Shown: positions 35,944-44,415, counted from the first letter of the stretch. The stretch is DNA of 64,000 nt from a bacterium (GCA_024231905.1 JAAEQC010000102.1:298974-362973); one strand, 5' to 3'. Notes: generated from the sequence alone by a model not told the origin. A program made the numbers and translations.

Positions 35944-37073
35944 GCGGACCGCTGCGCGTACTCCACGTCATCACCGACCTGCGGGTGGGTGGGGCGGAGA
36001 CCATGCTGGTCAAGCTCCTGGGCGCCGTGGACCTGGAGCGTTACCCGTCGGCGGTGGTGTCCCTGGTGCCGGGGGGCGAACTGGCGGCTCCCCTGCGGGA
36101 TCTGGGTGTGCCGGTCACCGAACTGGACCTGCGTCCGGGGCGGCCGGATCCCCGCGCCCTGTGGCAGTTGCGGCGGGTCGTGGGCGAGTTTGAGCCCCAG
36201 GCGATCCAGGCCTGGATGTACCACGCAAACCTGGCCGCGACCCTGGCTGCCCGGGGCCGGCCCGTGGTCTGGAATATCCGCCACTCGTTGACCGACCTGG
36301 GGGACGAGGCTCCGTTGACCCGTCTCGTGATCCGCGCCGGAGGCCTGCTGGACGGCCGGGCGGCGGCCGTCATCCACAACGCCCGGGTGAGCGTGGCCCA
36401 GCACGCCCGCTGCGGCTACGATCCGGCCGGCGCCCGGGTCTTGCCCAACGGCTTCGACCTGGACCGCTTCGGTCCGGACTCGTCTGCGGGCGCCGCCCTG
36501 CGCGCCGAACTGGATCTGCCCGCCGGCGCGCCGCTGGTGGGACTGCTGGCCCGTCGCCACCGCTTCAAGGGGCACGAGAACTTCCTGGCGGCCATGGCCC
36601 TGGTCCGCCGCCACCGGCCGGAGGTCCATGCCCTGTGCGCCGGGCGTGGGGTAGCCGACGATCCGGACCTGACAGCCCTGGCCGCCGGCGAGGACCTGCG
36701 CGGTCACGTCCACCTGCTCCCGGCACGCACCGATGCACCGCGTTTCCTGGCGGGGCTCGACCTGCTCTGCGTGGCTTCGCGCTGGGGAGAGGGTTTTCCC
36801 AACGTCCTGGGCGAGGCCCTGGCCTGCGGCACGCCCTGCGTTACCACGGACGTGGGGGAGTCCCGGGAGATCGTGGCCGGCCTCGGCCCGGTGGTGCCGC
36901 CGGACGACGTGCCCGCCCTGGCGGAAGCCCTGGCAGAAGTGCTGCAACTGGACGCCGGCGCCCGTGCGGACCTGGGGCGCCGCAGTCGGGAGCGAGTGGC
37001 CGAGCGCTACGCTCTGGACGCCGTGGCCCGGCGCTACACGGAGTTGTGGTCGGAGGTGGCCGGTTCGGCCTGA
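35940..37073 (+). CDS. Glycosyltransferase, GT4 family
   Basis: A 377 aa GT-B enzyme starting at GTG 35940, overlapping the previous stop. Motifs are VGGAETMLVKLL near the N-terminus, LPNGFDLDRFGPD near residue 170, LARRHRFKGHENFLAA near 203 and EGFPNVLGEALACGTP near 284. Last gene of the forward operon. Its final 40 bases overlap the end of the convergent aminotransferase gene. Confidence 0.88.
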   Translation: MSGPLRVLHVITDLRVGGAETMLVKLLGAVDLERYPSAVVSLVPGGELAAPLRDLGVPVTELDLRPGRPDPRALWQLRRVVGEFEPQAIQAWMYHANLAATLAARGRPVVWNIRHSLTDLGDEAPLTRLVIRAGGLLDGRAAAVIHNARVSVAQHARCGYDPAGARVLPNGFDLDRFGPDSSAGAALRAELDLPAGAPLVGLLARRHRFKGHENFLAAMALVRRHRPEVHALCAGRGVADDPDLTALAAGEDLRGHVHLLPARTDAPRFLAGLDLLCVASRWGEGFPNVLGEALACGTPCVTTDVGESREIVAGLGPVVPPDDVPALAEALAEVLQLDAGARADLGRRSRERVAERYALDAVARRYTELWSEVAGSA

Positions 37074-38176
37074 GTCGCCACGAAGGCGACGATGCGGGCG
37101 ATCTCCGCCGGATCGAGCCGGTCGTGGGTGGGCAGGTTGACGATCTCGCGGGCCGCACGCTCGGCCTCGGGGCAGGAACCCCGGCCGTAGGCGGCCGCGT
37201 CCCAGCGATCCGGATTGGGATGGACCGGCGAGAGGAACCAGTCGCCCAGCTCCACCCGGGCCTGCCGCGCCGCCGCCAGTAACGCTTCCTTGTTTCCCAC
37301 CCGCACCGGATACCGCAACCACACCGGGTCGCAGCCCTCGGGCACGGTGGCCGTGGGTAATCCGTGCTTCAGGAGTTCGGTCTCGATGATCCGCACGTTC
37401 TTGCGCCGCCGGGCGATGACGCCGTCCGCGGCGGCCAGGAGGTGCTGCAGGCGGCCGGCCTGGCGCGCGCCCATGCGCTTGCGGTAGTCCCGTGGCTCGC
37501 GGCAGTCCAGTTCCGCTCCCGTGGACGAACCGATGGCCAGGCCCAGGCGGCCCAGTTGGCGGTACAGTCCCTGCACCGCCCAGAAGAGTCGGGGCCGGTA
37601 GACGAGGCGGTAGGCCAGGTACTGAAGGTCCAGGAGGGCGGACTCGCGCCAGGCGGGGGCGGGGTAGCTGGACGCCACCCGGCGCAGGAGGGTGTCGAAT
37701 TCCGGGTCCCGGGTCATGGCCCACCCGCCGAGGCCGGTGGTCAGGGGCTTGGACCACTGGCTCGAGAAGAACGCAGCGTCCCCGAGCCGGCCCACGGACT
37801 CGCCGCGGTAGGTGGAGCCCAGGGCGTGGCAGGCGTCCTCCACCAGCAGCAGACCATGGCCGCGGGCGAACTCCCGCAAGGGTTCCATGACCGCCGGCAA
37901 CCCGTAGGTGTGCTGCACCACCAGGACCTTGGCCCGGTCCGGGTCCCAACCGGTGCCCTCGCCGGCGGCCAGGGCCGCCGGGTCCAGGTTGCAGGTGGCG
38001 GGGTCGATGTCCACGTACACGGGTTCGGCGCCCCGGTAGAGGACGGCGTTGGGAACCACGACGCAGGTGTAGCCGGGCATGAGGACCTGGTCGTCCGGGC
38101 CCACGCCCGCCGCCTCGAGGATGGCGTGCAGGGCCACGCGGCCCTTGAAGAAGAGGACGGCGTCGGCGCGGTTCAT
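37034..38176 (-). CDS. DegT/DnrJ/EryC1/StrS-family PLP aminotransferase homologue
   Basis: A 380 aa fold-type I PLP enzyme related to sugar aminotransferases. The PLP lysine is in SSQWSKPLTTGLGGWAM near residue 151, after VEDACHALGSTYRGE. The N-terminus (FFKGRVALHAILEAAGVG) belongs to a divergent branch of the family, so the product is unclear. The start overlaps the sulfotransferase stop (ATGA), showing one reverse-strand operon. The C-terminus overlaps the convergent glycosyltransferase by 40 bases. Confidence 0.82.
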   Translation of the reverse strand: MNRADAVLFFKGRVALHAILEAAGVGPDDQVLMPGYTCVVVPNAVLYRGAEPVYVDIDPATCNLDPAALAAGEGTGWDPDRAKVLVVQHTYGLPAVMEPLREFARGHGLLLVEDACHALGSTYRGESVGRLGDAAFFSSQWSKPLTTGLGGWAMTRDPEFDTLLRRVASSYPAPAWRESALLDLQYLAYRLVYRPRLFWAVQGLYRQLGRLGLAIGSSTGAELDCREPRDYRKRMGARQAGRLQHLLAAADGVIARRRKNVRIIETELLKHGLPTATVPEGCDPVWLRYPVRVGNKEALLAAARQARVELGDWFLSPVHPNPDRWDAAAYGRGSCPEAERAAREIVNLPTHDRLDPAEIARIVAFVATQAEPATSDHNSV

Positions 38177-39030
38177 GACCGCACCTCCGGCGTGAAGGAC
38201 GCTGCCAGATCCTCCACCAGGTCCAGTTCGCCGGGTGCCAGGCTCTGCCGCCCCTTGCCGACGCTGGTGGTGCGGACTCCCGCCACCGCCGCAGCCACGG
38301 CGGCCGCCGGGGGGGCGGCGCCCAGGAACTCCGCCGCGCCGGCCAGTTGCACCGCCGGATCGGCCACGAACTCCTCGTAGCGCAGGCGAAGGACCCGCGC
38401 CGGATCCACCTGGGACAGGTCGGTTCGGGTGCGCTCCACGCAGCGGTGCCACTGGCGGGCCGCCAGCTCGGCCAGGAGGATATCCCGGGGCAGGTCGCGC
38501 ATACCGGCGAAGATCGGTCCCCACACGGACAGGCGCCGGTCGCGGGTCGTCAGGCGGCGCAGGCGGTTGGCCAGGAAGCGGAAGCCGTAATAGGGAAGGT
38601 CCGACGGCGGTACGAAGCGGGCCTTGGCCAGGGAGTAGCCCAGGTCGAAGCCGGCGCGCCAGCGTTTCATGGCCGAGGCCACCGCGTCGGGACCGTCCCG
38701 TTCGATGACCAGGAAGCGCGCTTCGGGCAACACCCGATCCACGAAACCCAGGCGCAGGGAGTTGGCGCAGGTCTTCTCCACCAGGAGGCTGTCGCTGCGT
38801 CCCTGGCGGGCGAAGGCCCAGCGCACGAAGCGGCGCACGGGTTCCGTGGCCAAGTCCGGCGGGAACTCGTCGTCCGGGTGGGCGCGGTTGCCGTGGCGCC
38901 AGACGAAGGGGATCTCGTCGCAGGGCCAGGTGGTGAAGCCGGGCAGGGACGTCAGGGCGTCGCGCAGCATGTTCGTGCCCGAACGGGCGGCGCCGACGAT
39001 GATCACGGGCCGGGATTCCAGATCGGACAT
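38173..39030 (-). CDS. PAPS-dependent sulfotransferase family protein
   Basis: A 285 aa protein with the sulfotransferase fold. The 5'-phosphosulfate loop IVGAARSGTNML is at residues 11-22, the 3'-phosphate motif ERDGPDAVASAMKRW near 110, and a C-terminal LRLRYEEFVADP. It probably adds sulfate to the polysaccharide using PAPS. The APS kinase gene at 41292 supports this. The start shares one base with the upstream aminotransferase stop (TGATG). Confidence 0.85.
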   Translation of the reverse strand: MSDLESRPVIIVGAARSGTNMLRDALTSLPGFTTWPCDEIPFVWRHGNRAHPDDEFPPDLATEPVRRFVRWAFARQGRSDSLLVEKTCANSLRLGFVDRVLPEARFLVIERDGPDAVASAMKRWRAGFDLGYSLAKARFVPPSDLPYYGFRFLANRLRRLTTRDRRLSVWGPIFAGMRDLPRDILLAELAARQWHRCVERTRTDLSQVDPARVLRLRYEEFVADPAVQLAGAAEFLGAAPPAAAVAAAVAGVRTTSVGKGRQSLAPGELDLVEDLAASFTPEVRS

Positions 39031-40181
39031 CACGCCCGCCCGGCCAGATCGCGGATCGCCGCCACCACGTCCGCCACGTCGTCGTCCGAGAGGTCCGGGT
39101 GCAGAGGCAGGCTCACGGCGCGGTCCCCGGCATCCAGGGCCACGGGGAAGTCCTCCGGGCGGTAGCCGTACTTGTCCCGGTAGTAGGTGAAGGTGTGGAT
39201 GGGGATGAAGTGGACCGAGGTGCCGATGTTGCGGTCGCGCATGCCCGTCATGAAGTCGTCCCTGGTCACCGGCAGGGCGCCCGGCTTCAGGCGGACGGGG
39301 TAGAGGTGCCAGGCGCTGGCGCAGTCCTCGCGCTCGGACGGCAGGTCGAAGGCATCCAGGGGCGCCAGGGCGGCGGTGTAGGCCGCGGCCACTTCCCGGC
39401 GGCGGGCCAGGAAACCGTCCAGCCGTCGGAGCTGCTGCAGGCCGATGGCCGCCTGCAGGTCGGTCATGTTGTACTTGAAGCCGGGCATGACCACGTCGTA
39501 GCGCCAGCTGCCACCCTTGTCGTGGCGCTTCCAGGCGTCCCGGTCCATGCCGTGCAGGCTGGCCACGATCCCGCGCTCGATCATCTGAGGGTCGCCGGTG
39601 AGCAGGCCGCCTTCGGCGGTGGTGAGGTTCTTGGTGGCGTAGAACGAGAAGGCTGCCGGGTTGTCGCCGGAGCCCACCAGGCGTCCCCGGTAGCGGGCGG
39701 GCAGGGCGTGGGCCGCGTCTTCCACCAGCAGCAGGTCGTGCTCGCGGCAGATGGATTCGAGGCGATCGAGGTCGCAGGGGTGGCCGCCGTAGTGGACGGC
39801 GATCACCGCCCGGGTGCGTTCGGTGACGGCGGCGGCCACGGCGTCCGGGTCCAGGTTCAGGGTGTCGGGTTCCACGTCCACCAGCACCGGACGAGCGCCC
39901 ACGTGCTCGATGACCGCCACGGTGGCAGTGAAGGTTAGGGTCGTGGTGATGACCTCGTCGCCGGGACCGATGTCCGCCAGCACCAGGGCCAGGTGCAGGG
40001 CGGCGGTTCCGCTGCTGAGGGCCAGGGCGGCCGGAGCGCCCAGATAGGCGGCCAGTTCGCCCTCGAAGGCCTTGGTCCGGGGCCCGGTGGTAATCCAGCC
40101 CGACTCCAGGGCGTCCACCACCTCGTCGATCTCGGCCCGGGTGATGGACGGGGGGGCGAAGGGGAGGAATTCGTCGCGCAT
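39030..40181 (-). CDS. DegT/DnrJ/EryC1/StrS-family sugar aminotransferase
   Basis: A 383 aa PLP enzyme that aminates a keto-sugar nucleotide. It begins FAPPSITRAEIDEVVDALESGWITTGPRT, typical of this family, with SSGTAALHLAL near residue 59, VEDAAHALPARYRGR near 158, and the PLP lysine in FSFYATKNLTTAEGG near 182. The start at 40181 has AAGGAGC at good spacing; a longer frame upstream is unlikely. Its ketone substrate could come from the CapD-type dehydratase at 42104 or the oxidoreductase at 26550. Confidence 0.92.
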   Translation of the reverse strand: MRDEFLPFAPPSITRAEIDEVVDALESGWITTGPRTKAFEGELAAYLGAPAALALSSGTAALHLALVLADIGPGDEVITTTLTFTATVAVIEHVGARPVLVDVEPDTLNLDPDAVAAAVTERTRAVIAVHYGGHPCDLDRLESICREHDLLLVEDAAHALPARYRGRLVGSGDNPAAFSFYATKNLTTAEGGLLTGDPQMIERGIVASLHGMDRDAWKRHDKGGSWRYDVVMPGFKYNMTDLQAAIGLQQLRRLDGFLARRREVAAAYTAALAPLDAFDLPSEREDCASAWHLYPVRLKPGALPVTRDDFMTGMRDRNIGTSVHFIPIHTFTYYRDKYGYRPEDFPVALDAGDRAVSLPLHPDLSDDDVADVVAAIRDLAGRA

Positions 40182-40227
40182 GGGCAGGGCGCTCCTTCGA
40201 TGGTGCCCGGAGACGTCGGCTGACGCC

Positions 40228-40256
40228 ATCATAACCCCGTGGTGGTGCTTGTCCAA
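40228..40256 (-). promoter_or_regulatory. Predicted sigma70-type promoter of the reverse-strand sugar modification operon
   Basis: On the minus strand, TTGGAC (40256-40251) and TATGAT (40233-40228) are separated by 17 bases. The -10 box differs from consensus at one position. Transcription would start near 40222, about 41 bases before the aminotransferase start. Confidence 0.6.
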
Positions 40257-40291
40257 CCGATATCCGGGGCGGCTGTCCCTCTAGAATTGCC

Positions 40292-40320
40292 TGTACACAC
40301 CCCTGGATGGACCTTATCAT
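40292..40320 (+). promoter_or_regulatory. Possible promoter of the sugar transferase gene
   Basis: TGTACA (40292-40297) and TATCAT (40315-40320) are separated by 17 bases. The -10 box is good, the -35 box weaker. The transcript would have a leader of about 160 bases. Confidence 0.4.
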
Positions 40321-40444
40321 TGAACCGCTTAGCAAGGAATGGCACCCGGCGCCACACGGATCCCGGACCACCTCCGGTGCATCGGTGCGGCTGGCCGGGG
40401 CGCTTTTGTATGTGCCCGGCACGCCTTGGCACGGCATTTGATGA

Positions 40445-40480
40445 CGCATATGGACGAATGGCCCGCGAGGGCCGTATGCG
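40445..40480 (+). repeat. Hairpin adjoining the sugar transferase ribosome site
   Basis: CGCATAT (40445-40451) pairs with GTATGCG (40474-40480), and GGCCC (40460-40464) pairs with GGGCC (40469-40473) across a GCGA tetraloop, leaving an 8-base bulge on the left side. The right strand runs into GGGAG, the likely Shine-Dalgarno of the gene, so folding could limit translation. Confidence 0.45.
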
Positions 40481-40489
40481 GGAGCGATG

Positions 40490-41239
40490 ATGCCCGACAA
40501 ACGCTCAGATATCTCGAAGAGACTCCTGGACATGACGGGATCGGTGGCGGGCCTAGCGGTGCTGGCGCCCTTCTTGGCTTGCGTGGCTCTGGGGATCGTC
40601 GCCACGAGTCCGGGACCAGTCTTCTACCGGCAGATGCGGGTTGGACGGGGCGGACTGACTTTCCGCATCCTCAAGTTCCGCACCATGGTCGATGGCGCCG
40701 AGGCGCGTGGCCCCCGGGTGACCGGCGCCGGAGACGCCCGAGTGACCGGCTTCGGCCGCTTCCTGCGCCGCCACAAGATCGACGAGTTGCCCCAGCTGGT
40801 GAATGTCCTGCGGGGCGAGATGTCCCTGGTGGGTCCGCGGCCCGAGGTGCCGGAGTTCACGGCCCTCTACCCGGAGGAATTCGCCCGCGTCCTGCAGGTC
40901 CGGCCGGGCATCACGCATCGCGCCACCCAGCTCTTCCGCCGCGAGGAGGAACTGCTCGGTGCGGCCGCCGACGCCCGCGTCTTCTACGTGGACAAGATCC
41001 TGCCCCGCAAGCTGGCCATCTACCTGGCCGACCTGGACCGTGCCACGTTCTGGGACGACCTGCGGACGATCATGCGCACGGTCTTCGACAGCGGCAAGAG
41101 CATCGAGATGGAGATCCTCGCCGGCGAGCAGCGGGTGTCCGATACGCCCCTGGCGGTGCTGCCGCGGCGGGCCGTCGTGGGTGACGAGACCGGCCCGGAA
41201 CTGCCGTCCCGCGGCAATGTCCCCACCTCCATGAGTTGA
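40490..41239 (+). CDS. Phosphoglycosyl transferase initiating lipid-linked glycan synthesis
   Basis: A 249 aa bacterial sugar transferase of the small monotopic (PglC-like) type. It moves a sugar phosphate from a nucleotide sugar to undecaprenyl phosphate. One N-terminal membrane helix (about residues 14-38) precedes [30 protein letters not shown] and [13 protein letters not shown]. Two adjacent ATGs exist at 40487 and 40490; the second has better spacing from GGGAG. Its position next to amino-sugar genes suggests the first sugar is an amino-deoxy sugar, an inference. Confidence 0.92.
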   Translation: MPDKRSDISKRLLDMTGSVAGLAVLAPFLACVALGIVATSPGPVFYRQMRVGRGGLTFRILKFRTMVDGAEARGPRVTGAGDARVTGFGRFLRRHKIDELPQLVNVLRGEMSLVGPRPEVPEFTALYPEEFARVLQVRPGITHRATQLFRREEELLGAAADARVFYVDKILPRKLAIYLADLDRATFWDDLRTIMRTVFDSGKSIEMEILAGEQRVSDTPLAVLPRRAVVGDETGPELPSRGNVPTSMS

Positions 41240-41291
41240 GACACCGAACGAGCCGGGAGCTTGGTTTAGCCCCGGCGGGAAAGGACCCGGC

Positions 41292-41915
41292 ATGAGCCGC
41301 GAGCCCAAGAGCGAGAACATCACCTGGAGCGACACCGAAGTCACCCACGAAGCCCGCTTGCAGCGCCACGGGCACCGGGCGGCAATCCTCTGGTTCACCG
41401 GCCTCTCCGGCGCCGGCAAGTCGACCCTGTCGCAGGCCGTGGAGAAGGAACTCTTCCAGCGCCGCTGCCACACCTACATTCTCGACGGGGACAACATCCG
41501 CTTTGGCCTGAACCGCGATCTCGGTTTCAGTCCCGACGACCGGACCGAGAACATCCGCCGCATCGGCGAGGTGGCCAAACTCATGATGGACGCGGGCGTC
41601 ATCTGCCTGACGGCCTTCATCTCGCCCTACCGCACGGACCGCCAGGGTGCCCGGGAGATCACGCCCGAAGGCAAGTTCATCGAGGTGTACTGCAAGTGCT
41701 CCCTGGAGGAGTGCGAACGCCGGGATCCCAAGGGTCTGTACAAGAAGGCGCGCGCCGGGGAGATTTCCGAGTTCACGGGCATCAGCGCCCCCTACGAGGA
41801 GCCCGAGAACGCGGAGATCGTGGTGGAGACTGACAAGAACAGCGTGGAGGCGTGCGCGCGGCAGATCGTCGAGAGCCTGAAGGCCCGCGGCGTCCTCACC
41901 ATGAATGGGAACTGA
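41292..41915 (+). CDS. cysC: Adenylylsulfate kinase
   Basis: Phosphorylates APS to PAPS, the sulfate donor. The 207 aa protein has the P-loop GLSGAGKS at residues 37-44, [17 protein letters not shown] near 64-80 and the [12 protein letters not shown] motif near 117. It is a stand-alone kinase: no ATP sulfurylase or PAPS reductase gene is nearby, so APS must come from elsewhere. Placement in a glycan island with a sulfotransferase points to polysaccharide sulfation rather than assimilation. It starts 52 bases after the sugar transferase. Confidence 0.95.
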   Translation: MSREPKSENITWSDTEVTHEARLQRHGHRAAILWFTGLSGAGKSTLSQAVEKELFQRRCHTYILDGDNIRFGLNRDLGFSPDDRTENIRRIGEVAKLMMDAGVICLTAFISPYRTDRQGAREITPEGKFIEVYCKCSLEECERRDPKGLYKKARAGEISEFTGISAPYEEPENAEIVVETDKNSVEACARQIVESLKARGVLTMNGN

Positions 41916-42103
41916 ACCCGACGGATCGGGTGCGCGGAGGCTGGAACGGGACTTGATGACGCAGGTCCCCTGAGAGCAGGCTTGAATCGGCTGTCCGGCG
42001 CCGTCCACGGGGACGGAGGATGAACCCGGACGTGAAGGAACGAGCCCAACCATAGGTCGCCCAAGAACTTGGACCGGCGCTCCCTCGGGCGCGCGGACCC
42101 GGG

Positions 42104-44188
42104 ATGGATCGACACATGAGGCAGCCCCAAGGTGCGCAGGACTGGCGGAGTCGATTCTGGTCGTTTGTCGACCACTATGTGGATGAAGATAACCCTTACG
42201 CGCGGTTCCTTATGTCCAACCGGGCGGCTGTCCATCTGGCAGCCTGCGTCGTGGGAACTCTTATCGCCCTGGTGACGGCCTTCCTGCTCCGGTTCGAACT
42301 GTCGGCTCTGGACCGCTCGGCCAATGCCTGGTGGCCCTGGTTCCTCTCCACGGCGCCCGTGCTCGTGGGGCTGCGGGTGGCCTCGTTCATGGCCCTTGGC
42401 CAGCACCGGGCTTCCTGGCGCTTCGCCGGCGCCCGCGACGTATTGCCCCTGGCGGTCTCCGTGGCCGCCGCTTCGGCCGTCACCGCACCGGTGATGCTGC
42501 TGGTGTGGTCGGGCTGGTTCCCCCGGAGCATCCTGATCATCGAATTCCTGCTGGGCATGATCCTCCTGGCCGGCGCGCGTTTCAGCTTCCGCATCCTGGA
42601 CGTGGTCCGGCGCGGGGCGGGCCGGGACGGCCGGGTACCGGTGGTGGTCCTGGGCGCCGGGTCCGCCGGCAACATGGTCGTGCGCGGCATGCTGACCGGG
42701 GAATTGACGGACTACTGGCCCGTAGCCCTTCTCGACGACGACCGCCTCAAGGAGGGCACGACCATCCAGGGCGTGCCCGTCAAGGGCACCATCGACCGGG
42801 TGGCCGAAGTGGCGCGGCAGACCGGGGCCCAGGCCGTGGTCCTGGCCCTGCCCACGGCCACCGCCAGCCAGACCTACCGCGTGCTGCGCCATGCCCGCCG
42901 GGCGGGACTTCCCCTGAAGACCATCCCCGACCTGGCGCGTATCCTGGCCTCGAGCCGCGTGACGCCGCCCATCTCGGACTTCAGTGTGGAGGACCTGCTC
43001 AACCGCCGGCCCGTGAGCGCCGAGAACCCCCTGGTCAGCCGCTTCCTGGGCGGACGCACGGTCCTGGTGACCGGCGCCGCCGGCAGCATCGGTTCGGAAC
43101 TGTGCCGCCAGATCGCCGAGCAGGAGCCGCGGCGCTTGCTCTGCCTGGACCGGGACGAGAACGGTCTCTTCCGCCTGGAACACACCCTGCGCCGTCTCGA
43201 GGCGCCCTGCGAGGTCGTGCCCATCCTGGCTGACGTACGCGAACGGGCCCGCCTGGCGGACATCTACGGCCGCTGGCGGCCGGAGGCGGTTTTCCACGCG
43301 GCGGCCTACAAGCATGTGCCCGTGCTCCAGTCCCATCCTGCCGAGGCCGTGCGCAACAACGTGCGGGGCACCCTGAACGTGGCCGAACTGGCCGACGAGT
43401 ACGACGCCGCGGCGCTGGTTCTGATCAGCACCGACAAGGCCGTCAACCCCACCAGCGTCATGGGGGCCACCAAGCGCGTGGCCGAGCGCATCGTCCGCGA
43501 CCTGGACGCCCGCAGCCGCACCCGCTGCAACGTCATCCGTTTCGGCAACGTGCTGGGCAGCAACGGCAGCGTGGTGGAGGTCTTCCAGGCCCAGATCCGC
43601 GCCGGCGGTCCGGTGACCATCACCCATCCCCACATCGAACGCTTCTTCATGACCGTCCCCGAAGCAGTGCGCCTGGTGCTTTGCGCCGCGGCCCTGGGCA
43701 AGGGGGGGGAGACCTTCGTCCTGGACATGGGTGACCCGGTGCGGATCGCCGACCTGGCCGAACAGATGATCCGCCTGTCCGGTCTGACCCCGGAAGTGGA
43801 CGTTCCGGTGATCTTCACGGGATTGCGCCCGGGAGAGAAGCTCTACGAGGAATTGTGGACGGCGGCGGAATCGCCACGCCCCACGGCCCACGCGGGCATC
43901 CGTCAGGCCTCCAGCGAGGAGGGTCTGGACCAGGCCCAGCGCGAGGATCTGGAGGCCCTGCTGCGCGCGGGCAACCGGCACGACGAAGTGGGCTGCTGGC
44001 GGTACCTGCTGCGCCTGGTGCCCTCGTTCCGGCGCCAGCCGGAGGAAACCATCGTCGGGGCCATGCCGCCGCCGCCGGTCCGGGAACAGACCCGCCCCGC
44101 GGCCGGCCTGGAGTGGCCTGGAGCCGCCATCAAGCCAGCGGCCGCCGAGTTGCGGGCCGCCGCGCCCAAGCAGGCGCCACCCTCCTAA
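42104..44188 (+). CDS. CapD/WbpM/PglF-type nucleotide-sugar 4,6-dehydratase
   Basis: Membrane-anchored dehydratase of UDP-GlcNAc-like sugars. The 694 aa protein has four N-terminal transmembrane segments (about residues 40-160), a first Rossmann domain (VVVLGAGSAGNMVV) and the catalytic SDR domain with VTGAAGSIGSELC near 315 and STDKAVNPTSVMGATKR near 443. In that motif methionine replaces the usual catalytic tyrosine, as in this subfamily. The C-terminal 60 residues are Pro/Ala-rich. ATG 42104 or 42116 could be the start, neither with a strong Shine-Dalgarno. The 188-base gap from cysC shows only a short palindrome (41916-41931). Confidence 0.92.
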   Translation: MDRHMRQPQGAQDWRSRFWSFVDHYVDEDNPYARFLMSNRAAVHLAACVVGTLIALVTAFLLRFELSALDRSANAWWPWFLSTAPVLVGLRVASFMALGQHRASWRFAGARDVLPLAVSVAAASAVTAPVMLLVWSGWFPRSILIIEFLLGMILLAGARFSFRILDVVRRGAGRDGRVPVVVLGAGSAGNMVVRGMLTGELTDYWPVALLDDDRLKEGTTIQGVPVKGTIDRVAEVARQTGAQAVVLALPTATASQTYRVLRHARRAGLPLKTIPDLARILASSRVTPPISDFSVEDLLNRRPVSAENPLVSRFLGGRTVLVTGAAGSIGSELCRQIAEQEPRRLLCLDRDENGLFRLEHTLRRLEAPCEVVPILADVRERARLADIYGRWRPEAVFHAAAYKHVPVLQSHPAEAVRNNVRGTLNVAELADEYDAAALVLISTDKAVNPTSVMGATKRVAERIVRDLDARSRTRCNVIRFGNVLGSNGSVVEVFQAQIRAGGPVTITHPHIERFFMTVPEAVRLVLCAAALGKGGETFVLDMGDPVRIADLAEQMIRLSGLTPEVDVPVIFTGLRPGEKLYEELWTAAESPRPTAHAGIRQASSEEGLDQAQREDLEALLRAGNRHDEVGCWRYLLRLVPSFRRQPEETIVGAMPPPPVREQTRPAAGLEWPGAAIKPAAAELRAAAPKQAPPS

Positions 44189-44193
44189 AGTCC

Positions 44194-44222
44194 TTGCCTG
44201 AAACGGCGATTGCGCCTATATT
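44194..44222 (+). promoter_or_regulatory. Predicted sigma70-type promoter of rpsO
   Basis: TTGCCT (44194-44199) and TATATT (44217-44222) are separated by 17 bases. The site begins 6 bases after the dehydratase stop. Transcription near 44229 would give a leader of about 187 bases before rpsO. Confidence 0.65.
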
Positions 44223-44228
44223 CCGCTC

Positions 44229-44415
44229 GGCTCGGCAGGAGCGGGACCGTGGTCCCGCTCTGTCGTCTGCCTGTGTATTCATGGCGGGTCGGCTCGGCTT
44301 CGGCTGAACTGCGACCCTCCGGTGCGGACCACTAGCCTTTAGAGCACCGGTTGGGCGTCGGCCTGCGGCCATCGTGACGCGGCGAGCGCGTACGATAATG
44401 TGGAGGTTCTCGACG
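44229..44415 (+). promoter_or_regulatory. Structured 5' leader of rpsO, candidate S15 autoregulatory element
   Basis: Several stems are visible. A perfect 10-bp hairpin pairs GAGCGGGACC (44239-44248) with GGTCCCGCTC (44251-44260). A TTCG-loop hairpin lies near 44298-44305. CCGGTGC (44319-44325) pairs with GCACCGG (44344-44350), and GGCC (44360-44363) with GGCC (44367-44370). S15 represses its own mRNA through leader structures in several bacteria, each with a different fold. I cannot match this leader to a known one. Confidence 0.45.

Larger units (their letters stand above)
40182..40489. other. Intergenic region between divergent aminotransferase and sugar transferase
   Basis: About 305 bases without a gene. 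It holds a good minus-strand promoter, a weaker plus-strand promoter and a GC-rich leader. The leader includes a GGCGC followed by TTTTGT near 40399-40409, and a hairpin next to the ribosome site of the sugar transferase. Confidence 0.6.
26537..44193. other. Exopolysaccharide island inserted between ribF and rpsO
   Basis: Fourteen genes for surface glycan synthesis occupy the space between ribF and rpsO, which are direct neighbours in many bacteria (order truB, ribF, rpsO, pnp). The set covers initiation, sugar modification, transfer, flipping, polymerisation, chain-length control and export. No integrase, transposase, tRNA or flanking repeat was seen, so the route of insertion is unknown. 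Confidence 0.6.

Noticed and set aside
44239..44260. 10-bp hairpin as a terminator of the dehydratase gene
   Set aside because: It lacks a following T-run and lies downstream of the predicted rpsO promoter, so a leader structure is more likely.
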